A stretch of DNA of 64,000 nt from JBBDWJ01 sp963824095 (GTDB taxonomy: Bacteria > Acidobacteriota > Terriglobia > Bryobacterales > UBA6623), in contig CAWGNS010000008.1 in the NCBI GenBank assembly GCA_963824095.1, forward strand, positions 1,612,001 to 1,676,000, read 5' to 3'. Positions 63,091 through 64,000 of the stretch are shown piece by piece. A model generated the notes under the pieces. The model worked only from the letters and a program-made list of their open reading frames with translations. It was not told where the DNA came from and did not search any database. A program made the translations under genes and the position numbers. How positions within the stretch are numbered: the first letter of the stretch is position 1; each line of letters starts with the position of its first letter.

Positions 63091-63455
63091 TCTTTCCTGA
63101 CAGCTTTCCTTGACGGTGTCCTGGTGATGGGTCCTGGGGTGGGTCCTGGGGATGTGTGTTGGGCGGGATCAAAGCGGCCGAGTTGGGTCTGCGGCTGGGG
63201 TCCTTGGTGGGATTGGCGTTCCAGGTAGGTTGGGGAATTGGGGTCGGGGGATTCGGGAACGTCGACTGGACGTCGACGCCGCCGGCCCGAGGCCCGCGCC
63301 ACCTGTGCAGCTGGCCACCCTTCTCCAGGGGCGCCCCAATTTTTTTGGGGTGTGACGGAAAACTTTTTGCTGGCCTGGTGCGTAATCACTTACTTGTAGA
63401 CGGGTTCGTCGTGTTGGGGCAGCCCGGATACCTCCGCTCGAGACGGAAAACCTCG
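63057..63455. other. Spacer before the TetR gene
   Basis: About 400 bp with no gene. It has the second copy of the tandem duplication, a G-rich low-complexity stretch with repeated GGTCCTGGGG (about 63128-63150), and a GCCGGCCCGAGGCC repeat (63281-63302). Confidence 0.5.
63281..63302 (-). repeat. Copy of the GTGGCGCGGGCCTC family
   Basis: GCCGGCCCGAGGCC followed by CGCGCCAC, one base different from the exact pair at 1654 and 55523. Confidence 0.55.
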
Positions 63456-63484
63456 TTGACAGTGGCGGGGTTCAAACTTACAAT
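63456..63484 (+). promoter_or_regulatory. Near-consensus sigma-70-type promoter of the TetR gene
   Basis: TTGACA (63456-63461) and TACAAT (63479-63484) are separated by exactly 17 bases. This places the transcription start near 63491, inside the operator. Confidence 0.8.
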
Positions 63485-63486
63485 TA

Positions 63487-63515
63487 AAACGGTCGTTTGA
63501 ATTAAACGAACGTTT
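63487..63515 (+). promoter_or_regulatory. Tandem palindromic TetR operator
   Basis: Two palindromes AAACGGTCGTTT (63487-63498) and AAACGAACGTTT (63504-63515) lie 5 bases apart, with 17 bp centre to centre. Each is AAACG-NN-CGTTT. They cover the predicted start site just upstream of the regulator, as expected for autorepression by a TetR protein, possibly two dimers. Confidence 0.75.
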
Positions 63516-63532
63516 GACTCAGGGAAGTATCG

Positions 63533-64000
63533 ATGAGCCACGACACCCGAGACCAAATCCTCGACACCGCCGAGCGGCTGTTTGCCGACCACGGCCTGGA
63601 CGCCGTTTCGCTGCGAACGTTGACTTCGGAGGCCGGCGTCAATCTGGCCTCGGTTCACTACCATTTCGGGTCCAAGGAGGCTCTGGTCACCGCTGTTTTT
63701 GACCGCCGGGTCGATCGCCTGAACCGCGAGCGGCTCGAAATGCTTGATGAGGTCGAGAGGAGGGCAGGCGATGACCCGCCGGGGCTGGAGGCCGTGCTGC
63801 GGGCCTTTTTCGCGCCGGTGATCCGGACCGGCCAGGAAGCCGGCACCAGCTTCCGGCGGCTTTGCGGTCGGGTTCATGCCGAGCCGGCCGAATACGTTCA
63901 AAAGTATTTTGACGAGAAGTTCGGGCCGGTGATCGAGCGCTTCATCACGGCTTTTGAGCGCGCCGTGCCCGATCTGTCGCAGACCGAGCGGGGTTGGCGG
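63533..64000 (+). CDS. TetR/AcrR-family transcriptional regulator (partial, runs off the window)
   Basis: At least 156 residues, open to the end of the window. The N-terminal helix-turn-helix reads RDQILDTAERLFADHGLDAVSLRTLTSEAGVNLASVHYHFGSKEALVTAVF, a textbook TetR_N domain. The C-terminal ligand-binding half (FFAPVIRTGQEAGTSFRRLCGRVHAEP) resembles the CerR/TetR_C group. The ATG at 63533 follows GGGAAG at short spacing. It likely represses itself, and perhaps a downstream efflux or metabolic gene beyond the window, through the tandem AAACG-NN-CGTTT operator. Confidence 0.92.
   Translation, partial: MSHDTRDQILDTAERLFADHGLDAVSLRTLTSEAGVNLASVHYHFGSKEALVTAVFDRRVDRLNRERLEMLDEVERRAGDDPPGLEAVLRAFFAPVIRTGQEAGTSFRRLCGRVHAEPAEYVQKYFDEKFGPVIERFITAFERAVPDLSQTERGWR

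Overview
This is a high-GC bacterial chromosome segment with single genes and short operons separated by repeat-rich gaps. Several traits suggest Acidobacteriota, perhaps the Bryobacterales/Solibacter side: a lone Bug/TctC lipoprotein, a GCPII-like M28 peptidase, a GMC oxidoreductase paired with a gluconate-2-dehydrogenase subunit-3 protein, a Tat-exported Gfo/Idh protein, stacked RND/MacA adaptors, and extended -10 promoters (TGCTANAAT), two of which sit right at the start codon. This placement is an inference. Planctomycetota and Verrucomicrobiota share some of these traits, and no rRNA or other marker in the window settles it.

Layout. 0.3-3.0 kb: an orphan MacB/LolD-type ABC ATPase, a PLC-like lipoprotein and a CAT-anticodon tRNA. 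3.4-7.8 kb: glycogen/maltodextrin genes malQ and glgX. 8-10.6 kb: a small unknown protein and the Gfo/Idh oxidoreductase. 10.8-23.6 kb, all on the minus strand: an efflux block with three adaptors, a MacB-like permease and a TolC-type channel, then an RND pump with its own adaptor. 23.9-25.6 kb: SSB and a mutarotase-like protein. 25.7-27.6 kb: an IS110-family element inserted in the terminal palindrome of a MITE. 27.7-31.9 kb: a large M36 metalloprotease with LamG domains. 32-42.8 kb: DegT aminotransferase, GMC pair, RNase D, Bug protein, M28 peptidase and an ArsS cassette. 43-47 kb: frameshifted PriA and an FG-GAP protein. 47.3-51.7 kb: a 1,332-residue CHAT-protease/STAND-NTPase/TPR protein and a 72-residue membrane protein. 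52.3-61.5 kb: UvrC, two tandem paralogous secreted or anchored proteins, a GT-C-like membrane protein, a UMF1-type MFS transporter, a HAD phosphatase and adenylate kinase. 61.6-64 kb: a beta-CASP RNase and a TetR regulator that runs off the end.

The gaps carry at least five families of palindromic, TIR-bearing, MITE-like repeats. One family holds the IS110 element, which lets its ends be placed at about 25954 and 27633. Its noncoding right end contains short copies of both junction sequences, as expected for a guide (bridge/seek) RNA. Three genes (priA and two secreted proteins) show a single-base frameshift at their expected 5' part or core, so sequencing error should be excluded before calling them pseudogenes.
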